NCBI GenBank assembly: GCA_002427815.1
Contig: DIZF01000068.1
Location: 1 to 64,000, forward strand
Length of the DNA: 64,000 nucleotides
DNA from: Ramlibacter tataouinensis
Lineage (GTDB): Bacteria; Pseudomonadota; Gammaproteobacteria; Burkholderiales; Burkholderiaceae_C
Reading direction: 5' to 3'
Shown: positions 33,651 to 40,710 of the stretch, piece after piece
Layout of the letters: every line of letters begins with the position of its first letter
Numbering within the stretch: the first letter of the stretch is position 1
Position numbers and translations under genes: made by a program
The notes under the pieces: model-generated
Seen by the model: the letters and a program-made list of their open reading frames with translations, nothing else
Databases searched by the model: none
What the model was told of the DNA's origin: nothing

Positions 33651-33839
33651 ATGGAGATCAAACCCGCGCCCGCTGTCGTGTGGTTCGGCGAGCGGCGCCT
33701 GGCCGTGCAGGCGATCACCGATCGTTGGTACGGCACCGATCGTCGTTGGTGGAAGCTGCAAACGGAGGACGGACTGTACGTGCTTCGGCGCGACGATGCC
33801 AGTGGGGAGTGGGAGTTGGCGGCTGTGCTGCGCAGCTAG
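33651..33839 (+). CDS. Small uncharacterised protein, copy 2 (62 residues)
   Basis: Paralogue of the protein at 30635: MEIKPAPAVVWFGERRLAVQ, then AITDRWYGTDRRWWKLQTED and a C-terminus ending WELAAVLRS. Relative to copy 1 it lacks ten residues after the first few codons, an in-frame 30-base deletion, while the core is nearly identical. Retention of the frame through this change supports coding function. The start is fixed by comparison of the copies. Confidence 0.65.
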   Translation: MEIKPAPAVVWFGERRLAVQAITDRWYGTDRRWWKLQTEDGLYVLRRDDASGEWELAAVLRS

Positions 33840-34580
33840 TTAAGGGCGCGGCACCACGTCGAACACCAGACGTCATCTGTGGCTGCTTCCTGGGCAGCCG
33901 CCGGATTGATGCGCGACCTACTAGCGCAATCGATCGCCATCGATACGCATGCATTTCTCAGTGCTTGCGATCTCCATTCGGATGAAACCGGCAATGGTAG
34001 TCGGCGGGTAGAAATGGGAGATGAGCGAGTAATGCGTGCACTAAAGAAGTAGCCTTTGCAGGCGAAGAGGATCTCTGTCCGTGCGCCTGCTGGTGTTAGC
34101 TCTCTTGTCATCCGGACTGCGATCTTTCATGATGTCTTCAAAATGAGACCGAGGGAGAAGAGGCCGTGGCAGTAATCATTGCACTGGGTTCGTGCGTGCC
34201 GCCGCCTGATATCTGGCGAGAGGCGGTTTGCAGAGCGGCTGGCTTCGAAGGCGACTGTTCTGTTTGGTACGACGCCTGGGGACCATATTTGCCGCCGGCA
34301 CACCTTTACGGACGACTGCGCCCGGGCGCTTAAGGCGCATCGGCCGCTACACAAGGTGCGCCATCGTTCTGGCGATTTAGATCGGCTCGCCGAAACACCA
34401 TCAAGACCATGATTGTGCGTGTTTCCAAACGGCTGGAGCTTGCCGTCGACGCGCTGCAGGCGCGGCAATGCGAGCATCGAGCTCCCGGCCCATGCGGGCA
34501 TCGTCATGTCACAACCTGCGCAGCCCCCCGTGCGCACCCGCTAACCCAGCACTATTCGTGATCACATCGAGAGGGAGCTT
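33840..34580. other. 741-base region without a confident gene, left border of the island
   Basis: I see no recognisable gene here. A 47-residue open frame at 33909-34052 (MRDLLAQSIAIDTHAFLSAC and onward, ending VMRALKK) has reasonable composition but no known relative. Longer frames on either strand between 34127 and 34540 give protein-like but unfamiliar sequences, probably decayed. Base composition becomes less GC-rich through this stretch, consistent with the border of a transferred segment. The last 60 bases must carry the promoter of the sigma-like gene. Confidence 0.45.
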
Positions 34581-35381
34581 ATGCCGGAACCGCTGAAGCG
34601 AAGAAGACTGGATGGCACGCTATACGTTCGCCCACCTGAAATTGAAGCCTGGATTCAGCAGATGGAATTGGCCACGCCGGAGGAAAGGGCGCGGCAGTTC
34701 GCGACGGCGTCGCGAAAGAGCACAGGATATGTCCCCTCCGAAGTACTGACCCATTTCATGCGTAGAGCCTGGTCGACAGGCTCCCAAGCGGAGTTCAAAC
34801 AGGTCTATCGGTTTCTCCTTGCACGGATTGAGCGGTCCCTTAAGCGAGTCTTTGCCGGCATGGGCGACGGACAGGGCCTCTGCAGCGAGATCATGTCGCG
34901 GTTCGCGGAAAGGGTTGCAAAGGACTGCAAGGGCCAAGGAACTCTGCTGGACTTCTTTGAAATCCATTTCGACGAGGCGTTCGCGGCGCTGCGGACCACG
35001 GCTCTGCGCCAGATTGGACCGTCAACCGCGGACACCGAGCCGTTGGGTACCTACGCGGACGCCGGCCCGGACGGCGAGAGCGGTCCCCTTGAAGTCAGGC
35101 ACGACGTGGAACTGGCTGCGGCAGAGTTCTTAGGTGGCGACCCAAAAAAAATCAATGACCCGGCTTTCCGGTCCGCCCTATTCGCAGCGATTGACAAACT
35201 ACCTGCTGACCAGCGACAAGTAATTGGGCTGCTTTTGCAGGATTTCCAGATTGACTCGAAAGATGAAAACGTGTTGACGATTGCGCGCATGCTGAGTTGC
35301 GATGAAAGGACGGTGCGCAACCGCCGGGACCGTGCCTACAAGGCTCTGAAAATTGCCCTTGAAGTGGAGAATGGATCATGA
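34581..35381 (+). CDS. Sigma-70-like regulator of the Ubl/helicase island
   Basis: A 266-residue protein whose C-terminal third (residues about 190-262) resembles sigma-70 region 4: AIDKLPADQRQVIGLLLQDF, then LTIARMLSCDERTVRNRRDR and AYKALKIAL, a typical helix-turn-helix. The N-terminal part includes FLLARIERSLKRVFAGMG and a long helical stretch that could be a divergent region 2, but it is not a canonical ECF factor. The ATG is preceded by GAGGGAG at close spacing. Its stop overlaps the start of the next gene (ATGA at 35378-35381). It may direct transcription of the island or a stress regulon. Confidence 0.6.
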   Translation: MPEPLKRRRLDGTLYVRPPEIEAWIQQMELATPEERARQFATASRKSTGYVPSEVLTHFMRRAWSTGSQAEFKQVYRFLLARIERSLKRVFAGMGDGQGLCSEIMSRFAERVAKDCKGQGTLLDFFEIHFDEAFAALRTTALRQIGPSTADTEPLGTYADAGPDGESGPLEVRHDVELAAAEFLGGDPKKINDPAFRSALFAAIDKLPADQRQVIGLLLQDFQIDSKDENVLTIARMLSCDERTVRNRRDRAYKALKIALEVENGS

Positions 35382-35986
35382 CCGCCCAGACATCAAAGCA
35401 AAGCGAAGGACCGGACGAGGAAGAGGTCCTTCTAGCCTTCGCAGTCGAGCAGGTGCAATCGCGTGAAACGTTGGCGCGATACGTGCGGGAATACCCGCAA
35501 TATGCACAGGCGCTGATCGACTGCTCCATCGAGATTATGTTACAGGCAACCCGCGACGAGGGAATACTTACTGCCTCGCAGGCGGCAGTTGATGACGCCT
35601 GGGACCATTTCGAGGCTGCGATGGATGGCTTTGCCCCTGTGCAAGTGGCGCCTGTGAACCCCTTCGCCAAACTCAATCCTGCCGCCCTAAGGGTTTTGGG
35701 CGTCCAACTCGGGATCAACAGCCTGCTCCTGGCACGTCTGCGCGATAGGGCAATCGACGCAGCAACGATACCGAAGCGCTTCGTGCAGCGGCTCGCGGCG
35801 AGTTTGGGTGTGCCTCACGACGACGTCGCGATTTACCTGGGTGGCCGCCCGACGATGGCATCCGGCCAAAGTTATCGCTCGTCTGAGAAGCCAGCGGTAA
35901 TCGAACAGATATCGTTCGAACAAGCAATTACGACATCGCAGCTCACGCAGCAGCAGCAGGATGCGCTCAGGGCTTTACAAGAGTAG
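35378..35986 (+). CDS. HTH-like regulator, possible target of the ImmA/IrrE domain
   Basis: A 202-residue mostly helical protein. Residues about 104-155 (LRVLGVQLGINSLLLARLRD, then IPKRFVQRLAASLGVPHDDV) look like a divergent XRE-type or anti-sigma helix-turn-helix segment; the N-terminal part begins with an acidic stretch and RETLARYVREYPQYAQALID, which recalls anti-sigma-like modules. It is translationally coupled to the sigma-like gene and lies five bases before the ImmA/IrrE-helicase gene. ImmA and IrrE proteases are known to cleave XRE-type repressors encoded beside them (ImmR, DdrO), so I infer that it may be the cleavable inhibitor. The family itself is not one I can name. Confidence 0.5.
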   Translation: MTAQTSKQSEGPDEEEVLLAFAVEQVQSRETLARYVREYPQYAQALIDCSIEIMLQATRDEGILTASQAAVDDAWDHFEAAMDGFAPVQVAPVNPFAKLNPAALRVLGVQLGINSLLLARLRDRAIDAATIPKRFVQRLAASLGVPHDDVAIYLGGRPTMASGQSYRSSEKPAVIEQISFEQAITTSQLTQQQQDALRALQE

Positions 35987-35991
35987 GCTAC

Positions 35992-38900
35992 ATGGATGCC
36001 ACCGAAGCTGCACGCCGAGCAGCCGAGCATATCCACCTCGTTGCGGTCGCGATGGGCGACGATCCTGCCACGCCGCTGGCATTCGTTCTGCGCGAGGCTG
36101 CGCGGCGCGACTTCGAGGTCTACGCCTTGCAGCCTGGCGACTCACAGCTGAAACGCGGACGTGCCGTTCTAGACAGCCAAGCTGGATTCATTCTGTATGA
36201 GGATGCAGGCTCCGCTTTTGACCGGGCGTTTCTTGTCGGCCACGAACTGGGACACGTGATACTGGAGGGGGGCAAACAGGATGTAGTGACCGAAGAGGTC
36301 GAGCACGACCGGACCGCTGAGGAAGCGCCGGTCGGAATCGACAGGGTGGTGGACTACGGCGCGCGCGAGCGGCGCGAGGTGCGCATGGACTTGTTTGCCC
36401 GCGAGTTACTGTTGCCGCGTTCGGTGGTTCGACAGCTCCATGTGGAGCAGGGACTTTCCTCCGTTGATATCGCCCAGCACTTCGGGGCCCCATTGGCGGT
36501 CGTCCAGCAGCAATTGCTGGACGCCCTACTGCTTCCCGTCTTGGGCCTCGCCGGGGCGCCCGAAACCGCGCCAGCACTCACGCCGGACCCCACCCAGCAG
36601 ACAGCGTCCAACCACAGCGGCAGCCCTTTCCTGCTCCAGGCGGGGCCTGGCACAGGAAAGACAAGAACGCTGGTCATGCGCATCGAACGTCTTCTGGATG
36701 ACGCAGTGGACCCCACGTCTATCCTCGTCCTCACGTTTTCCAACAAGGCGGCCCAGGAGCTGAGCGAGCGCTTGGCGGCAGACAATCCAACTGCCTCCGC
36801 AGCCATGTGGATCGGCACATTCCACGCTTTCGGACTGGACATCGTAAGGCGTTTCCATGACAAACTCGGATTGCCTCCGGACCCGCGGCTCATCGACCGC
36901 GCAGAGGCCATTGAGCTGCTTGAGGACGAATTGCCGCGACTCTCCTTGCGGCACTACCGAAATCTCTGGGACCCAGTGCTCGACCTCAGTGACATGCTCA
37001 GCGCGATATCGCGGGCGAAAGACGAGGTGGTGGACGCTGCGGGCTACCGCCAGCTCGCGCAGGCCATGGCGGAGGCCGCTGGTTCCGACGAAGAAGCGAC
37101 GCGAGCACATAAGTGCCTGGAGGTCGCGCTCCTGTACGAGACCTACGAGCGGGTCATGACTTCAGGTCGGATGATCGATTTCGGCGATCTCGTCGCCCTG
37201 CCTGTGCGATTAGTCGAAAGCGATGCCGAGGTTATGCAAGCACTGCAGGCCCGCCATCTTCACATACTCGTGGACGAATACCAGGACGTGAACCGTGCCT
37301 CGGTCCGCTTGTTGAAGGCGATCGCGGGTGATGGCCGCAACCTCTGGGTGGTCGGCGATACCCGGCAATCCATCTATCGGTTCCGCGGTGCGTCGTCCAT
37401 CAACATGGCGCGCTTTGCCACAGATTTTCCGGGCGGGAAGGCCAACAACCAACTCGGTGTTAACTACCGGTCGGTTCAGGAGGTGATCGACGTTTTTACG
37501 ACGTTTTCCACCACTATGCGTTCCTCCGCGGCAGCGTTGCCGCTGCATGTGCGCGCGCAGCGGGGTAGCAGCGGCATTCCAGCGGAATTTCGCGTCGTCG
37601 TCACGGCTGAGGACGAAATATCTGGGCTGGCTGCCGCCATTCAAGCACAGCGAGAGGAGGGCGCTTCGTACCGAAGCCAGGCGGTTCTCTGTGTTTCCAA
37701 CGCACGCTTGAGCGAGATCGCTGATGGCCTGGAGGCCAGAGGCATCCCCGTCCTGCATCTGGGCAACCTATTTGAGCGCGCAGAAATCAAGGACTTGCTT
37801 TCCTTGCTGTCCATGCTCTCGGATCCATATGCTGCGGGATTGGCACGGGCCGGGAGCATGGCAGGCCACGAGGTGTCTCTTCAGGACGTTGCGAACATCG
37901 TGGCGGCCCTGCGTGAAACCAAGGCTGCAGCGCTGCATTGGAGGTACGCGGGAACACGGCTGCCAGGCCTGCCGGCGGATAGCCGGGCAGCGTTGGAGCG
38001 CTTGGCCGCCCTTTTCGAGGGAGTAGATCCGGTAGCAAATCCTTGGCCAATGCTAGCGTCGTGGGTTATCGACGGCCTAGGGCTCGCTAAGGCATTGCAC
38101 CTTGAGGGTGGGCCACGTGCTCAGATGAAAGGCCTGGCCCTCTGGCAGTTCCTCAATTTCTGTCGCAGACAACCGGCCGGCGCCGGATTGCCCAGTGTCC
38201 GACTGTTGGACCGAATTCGCCGCCTCGTCCTGTTGTCGGAAGATCGGGGACTGCGCCAGTTGCCCGCAGTCGCCGAAGGCATTGACGCAGTGCGACTCAT
38301 GACGATCCATGGCAGTAAAGGCCTGGAATTCAATACCGTTCATCTTCCCGGCTTGGTAACTTCGGGGCTACCTCGCAACAATATGCCGCCGCGCTGCGTA
38401 CCTCCCGATGGCCTGATCAGTGGTTCGGCTGGACTTACAGGGCTCGAAGCGGTCAAAGCCGGCCATGACGAAGAAGAGGAGTGCTTATTCTTCGTAGCAC
38501 TGTCGCGCGCGCAGAATCGGCTTTTTCTTTACGCGTCTTCCGTGCAGGCCGGGGGCAGCAAGCGCAGCCAGTCCAAGTTCATTCCGACAATCAATCACCT
38601 CCTAACGCGTCCGGCGCCGGTCCCGCAGTTGGACGGTGCGACTGCGCCGGTGGCCTCGCTAAAGATTACGTGGGCCGAAAAGCCGGTCTGGACCGACAGT
38701 CAAATCGGCCAATTTGACCGCTGCCCGCGTCGGTTTCTCTATACACACCTGCTCAAACTCGGAGGTCGCCGCACCGAGACTGCCTTTATGAAGATGCACA
38801 ACGTCGTGAGCGACGTCTTCGATTGGCTGAAAATCGACCACGAGACGACGACGCCTAGCGATTCAGAGATCGCCGATCGTTTTGAGCAGGCGTGGCGAGC

Positions 38901-39411
38901 GAAAGGGGCAACTGACCATGGCTATGCCGCCGACTACCAGCGGATCGGACGGCGGCTCGTCGAATTCCTTGTCGAGACGAGGAATCAGGGGATTCGCACC
39001 CCGGCGACCCCGATCTCACTCGGATGGGCAGAAGGCGACATCTTGGTCAAGGCCGATAGCGTCGCGACCGGCGTGCAGGGGCACGTTGTAGTCAGGCGGG
39101 TAAAGACCGGCAAGCAGCGATCCAACGGCTTCGACGACATTGAGTACACCGTCCTTCACATGGCCGTGGCCCAAGCCTACGGTCCACAGGCACAGGTCGA
39201 AGTTACTTTCCTGACCAGCGAGGTTACCGAGCCGATGACGATTACGGCCAAGAAGCTGGAAGCGCGGCGCGAGAAGCTCCAATACATGCTCAAAGCCATC
39301 AACGCGGGGCGCTTTCCCTTAAAGCCAGAAGCGCGGACCTGCCCCCGGTGCCCCCACTTCTTCATCTGCGGGCGCCTGCCCGCAGGGGCGATCAACGTAA
39401 AAAATGTCTGA
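35992..39411 (+). CDS. ImmA/IrrE protease - UvrD helicase - PD-(D/E)XK fusion protein
   Basis: A 1139-residue three-part protein. Residues 1-175: ImmA/IrrE-type zinc peptidase with HELGH at 84-88 and the downstream RMDLFARELLLP block. Residues about 200-800: superfamily 1 UvrD/PcrA helicase with Walker A QAGPGTGKT (216-224), LVDEYQDVNRA, GDTRQSIYRFRGA and HGSKGLEFNTVHLPGL. Residues about 890-1139: RecB/Cas4-like nuclease fold with an iron-sulfur-type Cys set (C911 in DRCPRRFLY; C1117, C1120, C1126 in CPRCPHFFIC). In the nuclease core D1022 is kept but the acidic residue expected before K1038 is Arg (RRVKTGK). The design joins a stress-sensing protease to a DNA motor and possible inactive nuclease. 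It is encoded between the regulators and the Ubl genes. Confidence 0.85.
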   Translation: MDATEAARRAAEHIHLVAVAMGDDPATPLAFVLREAARRDFEVYALQPGDSQLKRGRAVLDSQAGFILYEDAGSAFDRAFLVGHELGHVILEGGKQDVVTEEVEHDRTAEEAPVGIDRVVDYGARERREVRMDLFARELLLPRSVVRQLHVEQGLSSVDIAQHFGAPLAVVQQQLLDALLLPVLGLAGAPETAPALTPDPTQQTASNHSGSPFLLQAGPGTGKTRTLVMRIERLLDDAVDPTSILVLTFSNKAAQELSERLAADNPTASAAMWIGTFHAFGLDIVRRFHDKLGLPPDPRLIDRAEAIELLEDELPRLSLRHYRNLWDPVLDLSDMLSAISRAKDEVVDAAGYRQLAQAMAEAAGSDEEATRAHKCLEVALLYETYERVMTSGRMIDFGDLVALPVRLVESDAEVMQALQARHLHILVDEYQDVNRASVRLLKAIAGDGRNLWVVGDTRQSIYRFRGASSINMARFATDFPGGKANNQLGVNYRSVQEVIDVFTTFSTTMRSSAAALPLHVRAQRGSSGIPAEFRVVVTAEDEISGLAAAIQAQREEGASYRSQAVLCVSNARLSEIADGLEARGIPVLHLGNLFERAEIKDLLSLLSMLSDPYAAGLARAGSMAGHEVSLQDVANIVAALRETKAAALHWRYAGTRLPGLPADSRAALERLAALFEGVDPVANPWPMLASWVIDGLGLAKALHLEGGPRAQMKGLALWQFLNFCRRQPAGAGLPSVRLLDRIRRLVLLSEDRGLRQLPAVAEGIDAVRLMTIHGSKGLEFNTVHLPGLVTSGLPRNNMPPRCVPPDGLISGSAGLTGLEAVKAGHDEEEECLFFVALSRAQNRLFLYASSVQAGGSKRSQSKFIPTINHLLTRPAPVPQLDGATAPVASLKITWAEKPVWTDSQIGQFDRCPRRFLYTHLLKLGGRRTETAFMKMHNVVSDVFDWLKIDHETTTPSDSEIADRFEQAWRAKGATDHGYAADYQRIGRRLVEFLVETRNQGIRTPATPISLGWAEGDILVKADSVATGVQGHVVVRRVKTGKQRSNGFDDIEYTVLHMAVAQAYGPQAQVEVTFLTSEVTEPMTITAKKLEARREKLQYMLKAINAGRFPLKPEARTCPRCPHFFICGRLPAGAINVKNV

Positions 39412-39509
39412 TTCGGCTTTCCGGTTCGATCGAGCGCCGCGATTGACCCAGTGAAGGGCCAAGAAAGCTGCAATCCCGCAGAAGGCCGTTCAGAAAGTCG
39501 CAGGTGCAT

Positions 39510-39806
39510 ATGAACTCGAATGTGGCGAACCCGCCCAAACAAGATGACCGGACCATCAACGTCCGTGTGATGACGACGTCGGGCAACTATCCGGACCACG
39601 GTCACGAGAAGGTGCCGGTGACGGAGCTGCTGCAAGCCGTTCTGCAGCGCGCCGCCGCCAAGCTCAACATCGTGGACTCGTCTCGCTGGGTTGTCTCAGT
39701 GAAGGGCGCGCAGGGGGCCGTGGCGACCTCGTCCACTTACGCTGACCTCGGCCTGCAGGGAGAGGTCAAGCTGGACTGGGGTCCGGATGCGGCAGGCGGC
39801 GGCTGA
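39510..39806 (+). CDS. Ubiquitin-like protein with C-terminal GGG
   Basis: A 98-residue protein starting at the ATG at 39510 (a GTG two codons upstream is possible). After a flexible N-terminus, residues about 15-95 alternate strand-helix-strand as in a beta-grasp fold: TINVRVMTTSGN, TELLQAVLQRAAAKLNIVD, WVVSVKGA, GEVKLDWG. The sequence ends DAAGGG, so a diglycine C-terminus is exposed without any processing. It is followed two bases later by an E2-like gene and then by JAB and E1-like genes, which together define its role as the conjugated modifier. Only one beta-grasp unit is present, unlike the two-unit modifier of Bil systems. Confidence 0.8.
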   Translation: MNSNVANPPKQDDRTINVRVMTTSGNYPDHGHEKVPVTELLQAVLQRAAAKLNIVDSSRWVVSVKGAQGAVATSSTYADLGLQGEVKLDWGPDAAGGG

Positions 39807-39808
39807 TC

Positions 39809-40246
39809 GTGCACCCCAAGCTGTGCCAAGCCAGGTTCGAGGAGGACCTGGCTGGCCTTAACCAGGAACTCTGCGACATGCGCGGGTGGACGGTGTTCCA
39901 GAACGAGTACCCCATCCTGGACATTGGCTTCACGTCACCGCAGGGGAGGCGTCTACGCCTTCATGCCAAGTGCGAGGGGTGGAACGAGCAACCCGCGTCC
40001 TTCACACTGCAGGACTGGGACGGTACCGTCCTGACAGCGGTGCCGCCAAGCTCAACGAATATCTTCAACCCGAGCATGCATCGCCTGACGGGTCTTCCCT
40101 TCATCTGCATGGCCGGTACCCGCGAATACCACACCCACGAAAGCCACGTCAACGAGAAGTGGGAGCTGATACGCGCCAAGGCCGAGTACCGGCTCGGCGA
40201 AGTCGTCACCCAGATCTGGAACGGCTGGAGGAAAGCCAACCCATGA
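39809..40246 (+). CDS. E2-like ubiquitin-conjugating protein
   Basis: A 145-residue protein with the E2/UBC-like order of an N-terminal helix, a sheet and a catalytic Cys followed by helices. The probable catalytic cysteine is C100 in GLPFICMAGTREYHTHESHV; the neighbouring H108, H110 and H113 are typical of bacterial E2 families linked to Ubl operons and replace the HPN motif of eukaryotic E2s. The start is a GTG two bases after the Ubl stop. It should accept the activated modifier from the E1 encoded two genes on and pass it to a target or directly to lysine. Its stop overlaps the JAB start (ATGA). Confidence 0.78.
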   Translation: MHPKLCQARFEEDLAGLNQELCDMRGWTVFQNEYPILDIGFTSPQGRRLRLHAKCEGWNEQPASFTLQDWDGTVLTAVPPSSTNIFNPSMHRLTGLPFICMAGTREYHTHESHVNEKWELIRAKAEYRLGEVVTQIWNGWRKANP

Positions 40247-40710
40247 CGAAATTACAAGTCACGCCCCGTGGCCTGCAGGGCACCCTTGACTATCTGCAGC
40301 GCTCGGGACAACAGGGCAACGAAGGCGTTGTGCTTTGGCTGGGGCCGCGCACCAGCCCTTTTGCGCAGATCACCCACGTTTACCAGCCCCTGCACCACGC
40401 GGCGGCGGACTTCTTCCACATTCCCAAAGAGGGCATGACCGCACTCCTGGAGTACCTCGACCAGCATTCCGTGGGCGTCCTCGCGCAAGTCCATACACAT
40501 CCCGCCGACGCCTTCCACTCGGCCGCCGACAACAAATGGGCCCTTGTGCGACACCTCGGTGCGCTCTCATTGGTGTTGCCATACTTTGCCCGCGGCGTTA
40601 GAGCCACTACGTTTCTGAGTCAAGCTGCCACCTACCAGCTTGATTCGAGGAATCGCTGGGTGCAGGTAAGGCCCGATGAATTAAATCTACACCTTGAGGT
40701 GACCGAGTGA
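40243..40710 (+). CDS. JAB/JAMM metallopeptidase (deubiquitinase-like)
   Basis: A 155-residue JAB-domain zinc peptidase. The JAMM residues are visible: E28 (EGVVLWLG), H84-T-H86 and S93-A-A-D96. The spacer between HTH and Ser is six residues, one fewer than in the classic H-x-H-x7-S-x2-D. In bacterial Ubl operons this protein removes the modifier from targets or trims its precursor; since the modifier here already ends in glycine, recycling seems the likelier job. The gene overlaps both neighbours by four bases. Confidence 0.85.
   Translation: MTKLQVTPRGLQGTLDYLQRSGQQGNEGVVLWLGPRTSPFAQITHVYQPLHHAAADFFHIPKEGMTALLEYLDQHSVGVLAQVHTHPADAFHSAADNKWALVRHLGALSLVLPYFARGVRATTFLSQAATYQLDSRNRWVQVRPDELNLHLEVTE

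Noticed and set aside
34127..34537. Minus-strand 136-codon open frame upstream of the island
   Set aside because: Unfamiliar Arg/Ser/Cys-rich translation with no start signal or relatives that I recognise; left as unassigned.
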